The position numbers and the translations under genes were made by a program. The notes under the pieces are model-generated. The model was not told where the DNA came from and did not search any database. It was given only the letters and a program-made list of their open reading frames with translations. Shown in pieces: positions 7,476-17,375 of a stretch of 64,000 bases of DNA. The DNA is from Treponema sp. (GTDB lineage: Bacteria; Spirochaetota; Spirochaetia; Treponematales; Treponemataceae), in assembly GCA_024402535.1 (NCBI GenBank), contig JAKSTN010000001.1, forward strand, positions 124,001 to 188,000, given 5' to 3'. Within the stretch, counting starts at the first letter, position 1. The number at the start of each line of letters is the position of its first letter.

Positions 7476-9086
7476 TTAAAGCATTCTTGAAAGACCAAGT
7501 GTCAGGGGGCTGTTCCAGTAAATGGCAATTTCATTTGTACTGTAGCTTCCTGCATGGTCTATAAAACACTTAAGTGGTGCCTGTCCCTGGAGTTTTGCTT
7601 TTGCAACGGCGTCGTTGAGCCCTGCTCCAGGACCACCACTTACCATTCCAGGCATCGCCTGTTTTCTGAAACCTGAAGGTCTGTGATGCGGATTTTTCAT
7701 AGGATTAGATCCGAAGCCTGTCACATAACAATAATCCACAGGGTTTACACCCAGAATGTATGAAACCTGACGCTGGAAACAGTGGAAATATTCTTCATCG
7801 CCTGTAAGATCATAAGCCATTGAAAGACAGTGTCCAACATCCATAACAGCACCGTTACTACCCCAGAAAACTTTTCCCATAGGATATGCAAAGACATTTG
7901 ATTCTGCAGTTTCCAGAGCTTTATCGGCAGTTGCAATTACGGCAGCTTTTACTTCTTCAATCAGGCTGTCTGCAAGCTTACGGGCATCGGCATCAAGGTC
8001 GTCCAGGATTTTCTGATCGATGTGGAGAAGGCATTCGTTACCGAAACCTGTAAAACATCCCCAGCCAAAACCGTCGCCCCACCATGGATTTTCCTGCAGT
8101 TCTTTACGCATCTGAACGGCCTTTTTAAGATATTCAGGGTTTCCTGTTGCACCAAAAAGAGCACAAAGGGCAAAATAACGTTCATCCTTTGCACAGCCGT
8201 CACCGTAACCGCCAGTTGAGATTTCAGGAGGATTTTTATAAAGTTCATCTTCGTGAGTGTCCAGATAATCTTGAGAAAGAAGTGCTGCCTTTAAAAGGCG
8301 GTCTGCAAACTCAGGATCTGATTCCTTATAAAACTTTGCAGCATAAGCACAGGAACCTGCAAAATCTGCAGTAGCAGTTGTAGAAACCGGTGCCAGAACA
8401 AGAGGATCTTTTTCCATATCAGGCCAGATAAAGCCGCAGAAACGATAACAGCTTGCTTTATGATAAACGGCACCGTCTTCCCGCTGCATGCGCAGGAACC
8501 ATTCCAGTTCAAAACGCACTTCATCCAGAATGGAAAGCTGGTCATGCCAGAAAGAAACTGTTTTCCCGTAAATTGATTTTTCAGTTTCGTAAGAAAGAAG
8601 CAGATCCATTACGGTTTTTGCACCGGCAACAATGTATCGGCCGTAGTCTCCAGCATCATGCCAGCCGCCATCGGCCACACGCTTTTCTTCGGTACCGTAA
8701 ACGTCAGCCGGACCGGTGTGGCAGGCTTTATGCCCCCATAAAGGATCCTTTACTTCTTCGCCGCAGCGGCTCAGAGTAAAATATTCAAGGGAAGTTCTAT
8801 ACAAATCCTTGTAAACACCAGGCTTTATGTCAAAAGAATAACTTTCGTTTCCGTCATAGCAGATTTTATACCGGCCAACCGCACTTACTTCTGAAAAATC
8901 CATGACGCCGTATTTTCCGCCTGCAAGTTCATCATTCCTAATATCAGAAACCTGTCCTTCAAAAATGACAGTTCCAGCTTCATCTTTTACACAGAAAGAA
9001 GTCTCATTTTCATTGAAAATCTCAGCAACAGCTACCTTGTCGGCATCAGGAAGATAACCTATCTGGTTTACAAAAATCTTACTCAT
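7476..9086 (-). CDS. Glycoside hydrolase family 9 with N-terminal Ig-like domain
   Basis: 536 residues. It begins with the cellulase N-terminal Ig-like domain (IFVNQIGYLPDADKVAV, about residues 1-90), followed by an (alpha/alpha)6 GH9 catalytic domain. GWHDAGDYGRY carries Asp144 and Asp147 (general base and nucleophilic-water Asp). The C-terminal HHRPSG and TNEIAIYWNS segments hold the conserved His/Arg and the acid Glu. There is no signal peptide or dockerin, so it likely acts on imported cello-oligosaccharides as an intracellular cellodextrinase. TATAGT lies 8 bases before ATG with no ribosome site. It ends 5 bp from the convergent condensation-like gene. Confidence 0.92.
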   Translation of the reverse strand: MSKIFVNQIGYLPDADKVAVAEIFNENETSFCVKDEAGTVIFEGQVSDIRNDELAGGKYGVMDFSEVSAVGRYKICYDGNESYSFDIKPGVYKDLYRTSLEYFTLSRCGEEVKDPLWGHKACHTGPADVYGTEEKRVADGGWHDAGDYGRYIVAGAKTVMDLLLSYETEKSIYGKTVSFWHDQLSILDEVRFELEWFLRMQREDGAVYHKASCYRFCGFIWPDMEKDPLVLAPVSTTATADFAGSCAYAAKFYKESDPEFADRLLKAALLSQDYLDTHEDELYKNPPEISTGGYGDGCAKDERYFALCALFGATGNPEYLKKAVQMRKELQENPWWGDGFGWGCFTGFGNECLLHIDQKILDDLDADARKLADSLIEEVKAAVIATADKALETAESNVFAYPMGKVFWGSNGAVMDVGHCLSMAYDLTGDEEYFHCFQRQVSYILGVNPVDYCYVTGFGSNPMKNPHHRPSGFRKQAMPGMVSGGPGAGLNDAVAKAKLQGQAPLKCFIDHAGSYSTNEIAIYWNSPLTLGLSRML

Positions 9087-9175
9087 GCTTCTAAACTATA
9101 AGAGAACAATAAAAAAAAATATAAAAATATTCGGGAAAAATCTCAGAATATTAGGATTCAAAACAGCCTGATAAC

Positions 9176-10102
9176 TTAGCGGATTGTACCTGGAACTTCA
9201 CTTTCGGCATTGCGGGCAGCACACCAGGTTCCTTTTGAAAGAGCACCTTGAATATCTGCATTTCCAGTTCCATTCAATGATTTTAAATATTCATAAATGA
9301 AACCTGCATTGAAAGTGTCTCCACAGGCCGTAGTATTTACAGGAATAACCTTTTCTACAGGATGTGAATAAAACTCTCCATTGCAGGCTGCATAAGTTTC
9401 ATCTGTTCCGCGGGTAATTACGATTACGTTCTTCAGTTCTTTTGATTTTTCTGAAATCAGCTGGCGAAGTTTATCTTCAGGAACCGGGAATTCATAACAA
9501 AATGTCGAGCAGAACTCCTCTTCATTAATTTTGATAATCTGAGGAGTACAGATTTCCAAAGTTCTTAACAAATCTTTTCCGCAAAAATCAGCAAGAAGAA
9601 TGACACCTGCACCCACCACTGCTTTTGAAATGCGTGCCTGAAAATCTTCTGACCATATGGCAGGCCGGCTTCCAGCCAGAACTACCGCCTGAGGAGCTGT
9701 CCCCCCTGACAATATTCCCTGCAAAATTTCCATGAATTCTTTTTCTGTATTTTCACGGTCAAATTCAAGAGCCGGTTCCCCTACTACAATTTCTGTTGTC
9801 TCATGACTTGAAGAATCAAGAAGAGTAAGACACTCGCGGGTAAAACCTGGAACCATTACAGTTTTCACCGCAAGGCCATCTTGCTCTGCAAGTTTCAAAA
9901 ATAAGTCAGCATTTTCTTTTCCAAGAGGACAGAGAGAAAGTGAAACGCCAGGCTCCAGCATATCAAGTACGCGGGCTGTATTTACCGCTTTTCCAGAAGC
10001 GTCCAGACGGTAAGAAGTTGAACGGTTTACGTGAGTAAGTGAAACCTTATTAAAAGTAACTGTTTTCTGAAGTGTCGAACTTAAACAAACTGTAAGAATC
10101 AT
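9176..10102 (-). CDS. PfkB-family sugar kinase (1-phosphofructokinase-like)
   Basis: 308 residues. It has the 1-phosphofructokinase/tagatose-6-phosphate kinase pattern: MILTVCLSSTLQKTV start, SGKAVNTARVL (substrate glycines replaced by SGKAVN) and the C-terminal PfkB signature NTTACGDTFNAGF with the catalytic Asp. VITRGTDET contributes to the ATP site. It phosphorylates a sugar phosphate in the cytoplasm. The substrate cannot be fixed, and no fructose PTS gene is adjacent. It lies 22 bp downstream of a HAD phosphatase gene with an AAGGAA site, so the two probably form an operon. Confidence 0.85.
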   Translation of the reverse strand: MILTVCLSSTLQKTVTFNKVSLTHVNRSTSYRLDASGKAVNTARVLDMLEPGVSLSLCPLGKENADLFLKLAEQDGLAVKTVMVPGFTRECLTLLDSSSHETTEIVVGEPALEFDRENTEKEFMEILQGILSGGTAPQAVVLAGSRPAIWSEDFQARISKAVVGAGVILLADFCGKDLLRTLEICTPQIIKINEEEFCSTFCYEFPVPEDKLRQLISEKSKELKNVIVITRGTDETYAACNGEFYSHPVEKVIPVNTTACGDTFNAGFIYEYLKSLNGTGNADIQGALSKGTWCAARNAESEVPGTIR

Positions 10103-10124
10103 TTCCTTTTCCCAATCAAAAAAA

Positions 10125-10751
10125 TTACAGATTCAATAAATCTTTCATATCGCTTATAACGTACTCAGCACGGTCAATGTTTTTACCAAAGCCGTAAGAA
10201 GCGTGAATGAACGGAATACCAGCTTTATGTGTAGCGTCAGCATCTCCCTGTGTGTCGCCAACATATGCGGCATTCTGTAATCCGTTTCGTTCAATGATTA
10301 AACGTATATTCTCATCTTTCAGTTTTTCTTCGTCGCCGTAACAGGCATGATCCAGAAAATATGGACCGAATCCTGTAACACGAAGCATTGTCTCAATGTA
10401 TCCGCTCTGACAGTTTGAAACAACGTAAAGCTTATATTTTTTGCTCAAGGCTTCCAAAGTTTCTTTCATATGAGGATAAAGTTTTCCGCCAACTGAGCCC
10501 ACCGCGGCTTCTTCTTTTTCGTAGCAGAGCAGCTTGTATTTTTCGCGGGTTTCTGTGTTTTCATCTGGAAGAATGCGGGCGATGATCTCATCCATTGGTT
10601 TTCCAAAAAGCTGCTTCAGGTCATCGGGTGTAACATGTGCGTAAGAAAGTCCACATTCATCCAAGGCTTCATTCCATGCAGGAGCAACCACAGGAGTTGT
10701 ATCCCAAATTGTTCCATCAACATCAAAAATAAGTGAATCAAAGTTTGCCAT
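10125..10751 (-). CDS. HAD-superfamily hydrolase (phosphoglycolate phosphatase-like)
   Basis: 208 residues. The motifs are FDVDGTIWDT (nucleophile Asp pair), VVSNC (motif II), a Lys in DEEKLKDENI and AYVGDTQGDADAT (motif IV). It has a helical C1 cap, typical of Gph- or PpaX-like phosphatases. It is the first gene of a two-gene unit with a PfkB kinase. Substrate not determinable. The extended -10 TGCTATAAT ends 6 bases before the ATG with no Shine-Dalgarno, so a leaderless transcript is likely. Confidence 0.85.
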   Translation of the reverse strand: MANFDSLIFDVDGTIWDTTPVVAPAWNEALDECGLSYAHVTPDDLKQLFGKPMDEIIARILPDENTETREKYKLLCYEKEEAAVGSVGGKLYPHMKETLEALSKKYKLYVVSNCQSGYIETMLRVTGFGPYFLDHACYGDEEKLKDENIRLIIERNGLQNAAYVGDTQGDADATHKAGIPFIHASYGFGKNIDRAEYVISDMKDLLNL

Positions 10752-10757
10752 ACAAAA

Positions 10758-10766
10758 ATTATAGCA
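10758..10766 (-). promoter_or_regulatory. Extended -10 promoter, leaderless
   Basis: On the minus strand TGCTATAAT (TGn plus consensus -10) ends 6 bases before ATG 10751. The transcript would start at about the initiation codon. Confidence 0.55.
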
Positions 10767-10863
10767 AATCTGAACTTTTTTTTCATTTTCTCATTTTTTT
10801 CTTTCCTGTTTTAACTGATTTTTGCCTATTAACTATACAGGAAAAAGTTTCAGGAGAATCGTT

Positions 10864-13800
10864 ATGAAAAAGATTTTAAGTTTAATTTTTATTCTGTCTG
10901 TTTTTCATTCAGTTTTATGGGCCTTCGCTTATGATGGCAGCGGACAAGTTTCTACTTACCCAGGCGGCGGAAGTTCAGAAAGTGGACAGCCGAACCCAAA
11001 CATGAAAGGATACGAAGACGCAAAAGATGAATGTGAAGAACAAATTGAGAGCCTGAACTCTTCAGTTGCATCAGCTAGTTCAAATCTTCCAACTGAATCT
11101 ACAGTGGATTCAGTTGTGGCACAAAATGACAGTTCTACAGATGACAGAGATTTATCTATAGAAACGAATATTACCCCCTTAATTTCAGAGAACAATGCAA
11201 CCGTAGAGAACAAAGAAAATGAAACTCAATCTGAACAAACCGGAGATCCTGTAAGAGTTTCAACCGGTGAATATATTCAGAGCGACACTGACGTTACTTT
11301 GAAAAATGGTTTTTCTTTTGAACGGAAATATGGATTGCATAATGAAATTACCGGCATTTTTGGAGCAGGCTGGTCCTCAACTTTTGATGAAAGAATTCTG
11401 TTGGGAAAAGAACCGGGAATTGAAGCATTATATGAAACACAGGCAAACAGAGCGTCCTGGGCTTATGAAAAAGTTAGCAGTACGAGTGCTTCAATAATAA
11501 ATAATTATCATGTCTCAAGTGTTACAAGTGCAAAAAAAGAATTGGAAGGAAAATTACAGAATGCGAAAAACCTTAAGACACAGGCAGAAAGCCTTCTGAA
11601 TTCTGCAAAAAGTTTTTTCGATGATAAATCTTCCGAAATAAATTCTATAGAAAATAATATTGCCAGTCTTACCTATATCTGCAACCGTTATAGCAGTGCA
11701 CTGGATTCTGTGTCTAATCACATTTCTAAATATAATTCCTACTTCAGCAGATATTTAGAGGAAGCTGAGAAAACTGCAAAACTGAAGGCCGTTCTTACAA
11801 AATCTAAAAATATAAAAAATACTTTTTCAAATTATTCTGGAACACCAGGAAGCTGGATTAATTGTGGACTTGAAAATATTCTTTTTATCGATAAGGATTC
11901 CACTCCTCATGTATTCAAAAGTTATAGCAACGAATGGAAAAAAGATTCGCCTGCTAATGATATATTCCTGAATATTTGTAAAAATGATGAAGGTCAATAC
12001 ATTCTTTCTTATGTTGATAAAACAAAAAAAATCTTTAACAGCGAAGGACTTCTTGAAAAAATAATTAATAACCGTGGAGACTTTCTTGTTATAGAGCGTG
12101 ATGATAATTATAAAATCACTTCTGTAAAAACGTCTTTCAACGAAGAATATATTTTTAATTATACTGCTGCACCGTCAAATACTGTGCCATCATACTTTGT
12201 TGCATCCATTCAAAACAAACGCGATTCTGCCGACAAAATCAGTTTTACATATAATTCTGATAAACTAAATTCTGTAACTGATTCTGATGGTGATATTGTT
12301 TCTTTCGTTTATAATTCCAACAAAAAACTTTCAGCATTACGAAAAAGTGATGGTTCTTCTATTCAATTCAAATTTTCTTACAATATGAATACCGAGAAAT
12401 ATATTATTTCCGAAACCAGAAATGAAGAAGGCTTTTCAGAATTTTTTGATTATGATTTTAATAAACGCAGAACAATATACCGTGACCAGGATGGAAATGA
12501 ATCTGAATTTTTCTTTGATACAAAATTCAGAACAATCAGAAAAATCGAAAGTTCCGGCAATGAAACTAAATATGATTATGATTCCCACGGGAACCTTATA
12601 AAACAATATAAAAACGGACTGATTACCCAATATCAATATGATTCTGAAAATAAGCTTACAAAAACTTTCTATGCTGACGGAACATCTGAAACTTATTTTT
12701 ATGATGAATATGGGAATTCTATTTCTTATAAAGACCGTGACGGATATTTATCTAATCTGACTGAAAATACAGAAGGCATAACTTATGAATATGACGATTA
12801 TGGCAACATTATTTCAGCTTCATCAGAAAACCATAAAATCGATCTGACCTATGATGAAAGAAACAGAATCACATCCCTTTCTCTTGATGGAGAAATAAAA
12901 TTCTCTGTTTCATATGGGAAGCGACTTCAATCAATCAAATACAATACAGGATTAAAAATTACAAAAACTTATAACAACCGAAAAGACCTGGTTGAAGAAA
13001 AAGAAGAAGATCCTGCAGAGAACAATATCATCATATATAAATATGAATATGACAAACGACATCTTCCAATAAGAAAAATAATTTCTGAAAACGGCAATGA
13101 GAAAATCCTTTGGGAAAAAGAGTATACGCCAAAGGGGCTTATTACCAGAATAAAAGAATATGATGATTTCGATTGCTGGATAACGGAATACGATTACGAA
13201 AACGGGAAAATGTGTTCTGAGACGAAATGGAAAGAATCAGAAGCAGATAAAAAAATCCGCTCACAAATAAAAGAAGAAATCACTTACGGAAATAATATTG
13301 TTACCACTCTGACAAACAGCCTTGGAAACACAAAGACATATTCATTTAATGGCGATGGTTATTTGAAATCATTTATAAATGAAGAAGGTGAAGAATTCGA
13401 TTTTTCATTCAGTCCGGCAGGAAGGCTTTTGTGCGACACAGATAAATTCGGAAAACAAAATCATTATGAATATGACAGCAGTGGAAACAAAATAAAAGAT
13501 GAAGAAAATGAAGCTGAAAAAACTAATTCATCCTTAACATACAAATACGACAGCTATGGAAGAATTATAAAAATTACAGATGGCGAAGGAAACTCTAATG
13601 GATGTCATTACAATGCCGTGGGACAAATCGATAAAGTTTATGACGGGTATGGTAACTGCACCTCATTAAAATACAATGCAAAAAATCAAATCATAGAAAA
13701 ACGCTTTCCTGACGGAACTTCAATTTCATATGAATATGACGCAGGTTCGTCACTCACAAAAATAACAGATGACCTTGGAACAGTATGGCAGGGCGATTAC

Positions 13801-16194
13801 GATTCCACAGGAAATCTGATTCATGAGAAAGGCCGAGGTATAAGTGAAACAATTTATTCATATGACAAAACCGGACGTCTAACTTCTGTGAAAATTGGCG
13901 ATGCCGTTTTAGAAAAATATGATTATTCCAATTATGGAAAAAATATTGTGTTTACTGATGGGAATGGAAATAAATTATTTCAATCACTCAATGAAGATGG
14001 AAAATTAGAATCAGAAACAAACAGACTTGGTGAAATAAAAAATTACTCACAGGAAAACGAATCGTCTTCATCCCAAAAAATAACATGGGATGAGAATGGT
14101 AAAATTATTTTTGCCGGAAATGAAACAAGTTCATTTGAATACACATACAATTATATGGGGCTGCTGGAATCATTTACTGATATTCCTGCAATGGAATCCG
14201 TTTTTTATGAATACGATAAAGCGGGAAGAAAAACAAAAATCAGAAGTTCAAATAGAGATGTTAATTTTTTTTACGGTGCAAATAATGAACTCTTAGAAAT
14301 CTATGATAATCTTTCAAAACTTTCTGTCCGCTTCTTTTACGATAATATGATGAGGGAAATCAGACGTGAATATGGAAATAAAACTTCACTGGATTTCTAT
14401 TATGACAAAGCCGGCCGAATGACTGCTTTTATTGAAAAAGATATTTCAGGAAAAATCATAAATGGAGAAGGCTACTTATATGGCACAGATGGACGAAGAT
14501 GTGCTTTTGTTGATTTTGAAGGTGCTGTGACATTTTTCAATTATGATGACTTTGGACGCATTTCTTCTGTCTCCTACCCTGCAAGTTTTGAGTACACAAA
14601 TCTCTTAAAGAAAGAAGCTGAAAAGCTTGGGCTAAATAAAAATGAAATATCGTTTGTGCCTGAATCAAAATTTCTTTCCTCAAAAACTCAGTCGGATTTA
14701 CAATCACTTTTAGAAGACTATATTCCAGACTTCTCAGTATCATCAGATTATCATTTCTTCAGAGAAGATTTTTCTTATGATAAAAACGGAAACCGTCTTA
14801 CACACAACCGCCCATTTGGAAAACTTGAATATTCTTATGATTCTGAAAACAGGCTTATTGAAATTTGCTTTCTTGAAAGCTCTGTCGTAAAATATCAGTA
14901 TGACGTAAATGGAAATCTTTCACAAAAGATTTCTGAACGCAGCATAGAAAAGTATTCATACTCCGCCGACAACAGACTGACAGATTATATCAGGACTGAC
15001 AACGGCAATGTTACAACCTGCCATTACACCTACGACGTTTTCGGACGAAGACAACTTTCCGTTCGAAACGACAAAGCCGCACTCCGCTGCCTTTATGATG
15101 GATTTTCATTTGACTTAATAAAGGAAAGCCCTGTTTTTTCAAACGGTCTTTTTACAGATAATTTTAAAAATGTTTTTTTCATGACAGACGAGACAGATTT
15201 AAACGAACGTTACATATTTACTTATGACTCAGAAGATTCTGATTCCAGCATTGAAGAATCTTTCCCTTTAAGTTTTAACGGGAAAATATTCGGTCGGGAA
15301 ATTGGAAACCGTACAGAGTATTTTGGAACAGAAATCCTTGGAAACATAAAATCTGTTACGGATCACTATGGAAACATTGAAAAGTCATTCAGCTATGATG
15401 TCTTTGGAACTCCTGTTTCGGAATCAAAACCAGCCTATGGATACAATGGAAAACCCTATGATTCTGTAACGGGATTTTATAATTATGGCTTCCGTGATTA
15501 TTCACCAGAAACTTCCCGTTTTACTTCTTCCGACCCAATTCGTGATGGAACCAACTGGTACCTGTACTGCTCCGCCGACCCGATAAACTATGTAGATCAG
15601 TGGGGGTTAAAAATGATTAAACCAATATCATTAAACATGCAAAACTCTGAATGGGGGGAACAAATAACAGGGGACCCTTCATTACAACTTACAAAAAGTC
15701 AAATCAATAACAATCAACGTGATATTAGTTTTATTAGTGAAAATGGATGTTATCTAACAGGATATTCCGAAGCTGCGATTACATTAACTGGAAACGATTA
15801 TACACCAAGCTTCTTCAATCAATATACATATTTATTTGATTCAAACCAGAATTTTAATTCTACAAAAGCATCAGAAATAACTGGCTTAAAAAATGATTAT
15901 TGGACTAAAAATATCCAAGGTGATTTAACAAATAAATTAAATGAACTAGATTCATCGAAAACTCAATATGTAGTCATGGCGCAAATTCCATATACTTCAA
16001 CCGGTAAATTACATTGGGTTTCAGTTTACGGAAGCGTTAATGAAGATGGTTTTATTAATGTTATTGGAACATCCAAGAATGATGTCAAAGGAAATTCATT
16101 ACGTGAACAATCTGGTTCATGGGATTTTACAAATGGGGTCAGAATAAAAGCCTCAGACATTCAGCAGTTAAGAACATTTAGAAAAGGAGACTAA
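10864..16194 (+). CDS. RHS/YD-repeat polymorphic toxin-type protein with C-terminal peptidase-like domain
   Basis: 1776 residues from ATG 10864 (AGGAG at 10852), with a Sec signal peptide (MKKILSLIFILSVFHSVLWAFA). Next come a low-complexity linker, the TGDPVRVSTGEY entry motif, a coiled-coil insertion (about residues 195-315) and dozens of YD repeats (YDxxGNL/YDYDS types) that build an RHS shell. The core ends in YGYNGKPYDSVTGFYNYGFRDYSPETSRF-type sequence and NYVDQWGLK near residue 1583. The last ~190 residues differ in character: NGCYLTGYSEAA with Cys1629 and GKLHWVSVYG with His1717, then INVIGTSKND, resembling a papain/C39-like cysteine peptidase site. A toxin role is inferred. The immediately downstream lipoprotein gene is a candidate immunity gene. 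Confidence 0.85.
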   Translation: MKKILSLIFILSVFHSVLWAFAYDGSGQVSTYPGGGSSESGQPNPNMKGYEDAKDECEEQIESLNSSVASASSNLPTESTVDSVVAQNDSSTDDRDLSIETNITPLISENNATVENKENETQSEQTGDPVRVSTGEYIQSDTDVTLKNGFSFERKYGLHNEITGIFGAGWSSTFDERILLGKEPGIEALYETQANRASWAYEKVSSTSASIINNYHVSSVTSAKKELEGKLQNAKNLKTQAESLLNSAKSFFDDKSSEINSIENNIASLTYICNRYSSALDSVSNHISKYNSYFSRYLEEAEKTAKLKAVLTKSKNIKNTFSNYSGTPGSWINCGLENILFIDKDSTPHVFKSYSNEWKKDSPANDIFLNICKNDEGQYILSYVDKTKKIFNSEGLLEKIINNRGDFLVIERDDNYKITSVKTSFNEEYIFNYTAAPSNTVPSYFVASIQNKRDSADKISFTYNSDKLNSVTDSDGDIVSFVYNSNKKLSALRKSDGSSIQFKFSYNMNTEKYIISETRNEEGFSEFFDYDFNKRRTIYRDQDGNESEFFFDTKFRTIRKIESSGNETKYDYDSHGNLIKQYKNGLITQYQYDSENKLTKTFYADGTSETYFYDEYGNSISYKDRDGYLSNLTENTEGITYEYDDYGNIISASSENHKIDLTYDERNRITSLSLDGEIKFSVSYGKRLQSIKYNTGLKITKTYNNRKDLVEEKEEDPAENNIIIYKYEYDKRHLPIRKIISENGNEKILWEKEYTPKGLITRIKEYDDFDCWITEYDYENGKMCSETKWKESEADKKIRSQIKEEITYGNNIVTTLTNSLGNTKTYSFNGDGYLKSFINEEGEEFDFSFSPAGRLLCDTDKFGKQNHYEYDSSGNKIKDEENEAEKTNSSLTYKYDSYGRIIKITDGEGNSNGCHYNAVGQIDKVYDGYGNCTSLKYNAKNQIIEKRFPDGTSISYEYDAGSSLTKITDDLGTVWQGDYDSTGNLIHEKGRGISETIYSYDKTGRLTSVKIGDAVLEKYDYSNYGKNIVFTDGNGNKLFQSLNEDGKLESETNRLGEIKNYSQENESSSSQKITWDENGKIIFAGNETSSFEYTYNYMGLLESFTDIPAMESVFYEYDKAGRKTKIRSSNRDVNFFYGANNELLEIYDNLSKLSVRFFYDNMMREIRREYGNKTSLDFYYDKAGRMTAFIEKDISGKIINGEGYLYGTDGRRCAFVDFEGAVTFFNYDDFGRISSVSYPASFEYTNLLKKEAEKLGLNKNEISFVPESKFLSSKTQSDLQSLLEDYIPDFSVSSDYHFFREDFSYDKNGNRLTHNRPFGKLEYSYDSENRLIEICFLESSVVKYQYDVNGNLSQKISERSIEKYSYSADNRLTDYIRTDNGNVTTCHYTYDVFGRRQLSVRNDKAALRCLYDGFSFDLIKESPVFSNGLFTDNFKNVFFMTDETDLNERYIFTYDSEDSDSSIEESFPLSFNGKIFGREIGNRTEYFGTEILGNIKSVTDHYGNIEKSFSYDVFGTPVSESKPAYGYNGKPYDSVTGFYNYGFRDYSPETSRFTSSDPIRDGTNWYLYCSADPINYVDQWGLKMIKPISLNMQNSEWGEQITGDPSLQLTKSQINNNQRDISFISENGCYLTGYSEAAITLTGNDYTPSFFNQYTYLFDSNQNFNSTKASEITGLKNDYWTKNIQGDLTNKLNELDSSKTQYVVMAQIPYTSTGKLHWVSVYGSVNEDGFINVIGTSKNDVKGNSLREQSGSWDFTNGVRIKASDIQQLRTFRKGD

Positions 16195-16195
16195 T

Positions 16196-17308
16196 ATGAA
16201 AAAAAGTTTTTTATTTTGTACTATGCTAATTTTATTCTTTACTTCTTGCAGAACTAAGAAAATTGAAATGTCAGAAAAGATACTTGCAAATAAAGAAAAT
16301 AAGAATATTTCTTTTAAGATTTCTGACAATTTGGAAAAAATAATTTTCACAAAAGATGAAGAAAAATATGAAATAATAAATTCCTCAAAACCTGAAATTA
16401 AAGAAAATTGGTTTTTCACATTCTTCAAAGATTCCAATAATTCTCATAAGCAAATATTATTTGTCTATAATACTATAACCAATAAATATACATATTTGTC
16501 CTATATTCCCGAGACAAGCCATTTTTTTGAAGACGATCTTGTTTGTATAGTTAATGAAAAAAATCCTAACACTTATCCTTTACCAAAACTTTATGAGATT
16601 AAGACAACTGTAATTGATTTTAAAACAAATACAAAAAAAGAAGATGTTTATCAATGTCGTAACTGGGATTCTATAAATTTAAAAAACCAAAAAGATTTCT
16701 ATTTTCAAAAACCATCTTTTCGAAAAATTCAAGATTGGGAAAAAGATTCTATCTATTATGATATTCCTTTTAAAAAATATTTCACGAATGTACCAGTTTA
16801 TTCCTGTGTATGGGAACAAGCCCATTTTCCATCACTAATTTATTATTATTGCAAACAAACTCAAGAATCTTTTTTTACAAGTAATTATCCCAAATTAAAT
16901 AATGATTCTGAATATAGAACTCCAGAACAAGAACTAATTCCCAATCAGAACCAGAATTCTGAATTAAGTTTATTAGATTGCAAAAATAGAAACATATTAT
17001 GTTCTCAAAAGACCGAACGAGGGGAAGCCGCTGTATTATATAATGGAAATGCTGAAAATAATTACAAAAACTACTCATTAGTAATACATAATGGAAAACA
17101 GAAAAAAGAATTAAATCTTGATACGATATTTGAATATCAAGATGAAATAATTTGTATCGAAGCCGCTCATGAAATAAATAATAAAGCTTGCTTTATCATT
17201 ACAACAAACATATTTTCTTATGATATGTTTATAGACTACGCAAATTTTGATATTGACATATTTTTACGTGCTTCTAGTTTCCCTGAAGAAGATCGATATT
17301 TTGAATGA
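16196..17308 (+). CDS. Lipoprotein, candidate immunity protein for the RHS protein
   Basis: 370 residues with signal peptide and lipobox ending FTSC (about residue 17), so it should be anchored in the envelope. The body is hydrophilic and beta-rich, AT-rich in base composition, with no family I recognise. The ATG is one base after the RHS stop, and its AAGGAG site lies inside the end of the RHS gene, so the two are tightly coupled. The position directly after a polymorphic RHS C-terminus, the unusual sequence and the periplasmic localisation make an immunity role plausible. This is an inference from context only. Confidence 0.6.
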   Translation: MKKSFLFCTMLILFFTSCRTKKIEMSEKILANKENKNISFKISDNLEKIIFTKDEEKYEIINSSKPEIKENWFFTFFKDSNNSHKQILFVYNTITNKYTYLSYIPETSHFFEDDLVCIVNEKNPNTYPLPKLYEIKTTVIDFKTNTKKEDVYQCRNWDSINLKNQKDFYFQKPSFRKIQDWEKDSIYYDIPFKKYFTNVPVYSCVWEQAHFPSLIYYYCKQTQESFFTSNYPKLNNDSEYRTPEQELIPNQNQNSELSLLDCKNRNILCSQKTERGEAAVLYNGNAENNYKNYSLVIHNGKQKKELNLDTIFEYQDEIICIEAAHEINNKACFIITTNIFSYDMFIDYANFDIDIFLRASSFPEEDRYFE

Positions 17309-17359
17309 TTCTTTTATGAACTTCAAAAGGAAAACTTTATAGTCCCCTGAAGACTTATA

Positions 17360-17368
17360 TGATATAAT
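17360..17368 (+). promoter_or_regulatory. Extended -10 promoter, leaderless
   Basis: TGATATAAT (TGn plus a perfect -10) ends 7 bases before the shikimate kinase ATG at 17376. No ribosome-binding site is present. Confidence 0.6.
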
Positions 17369-17375
17369 AGACTCT

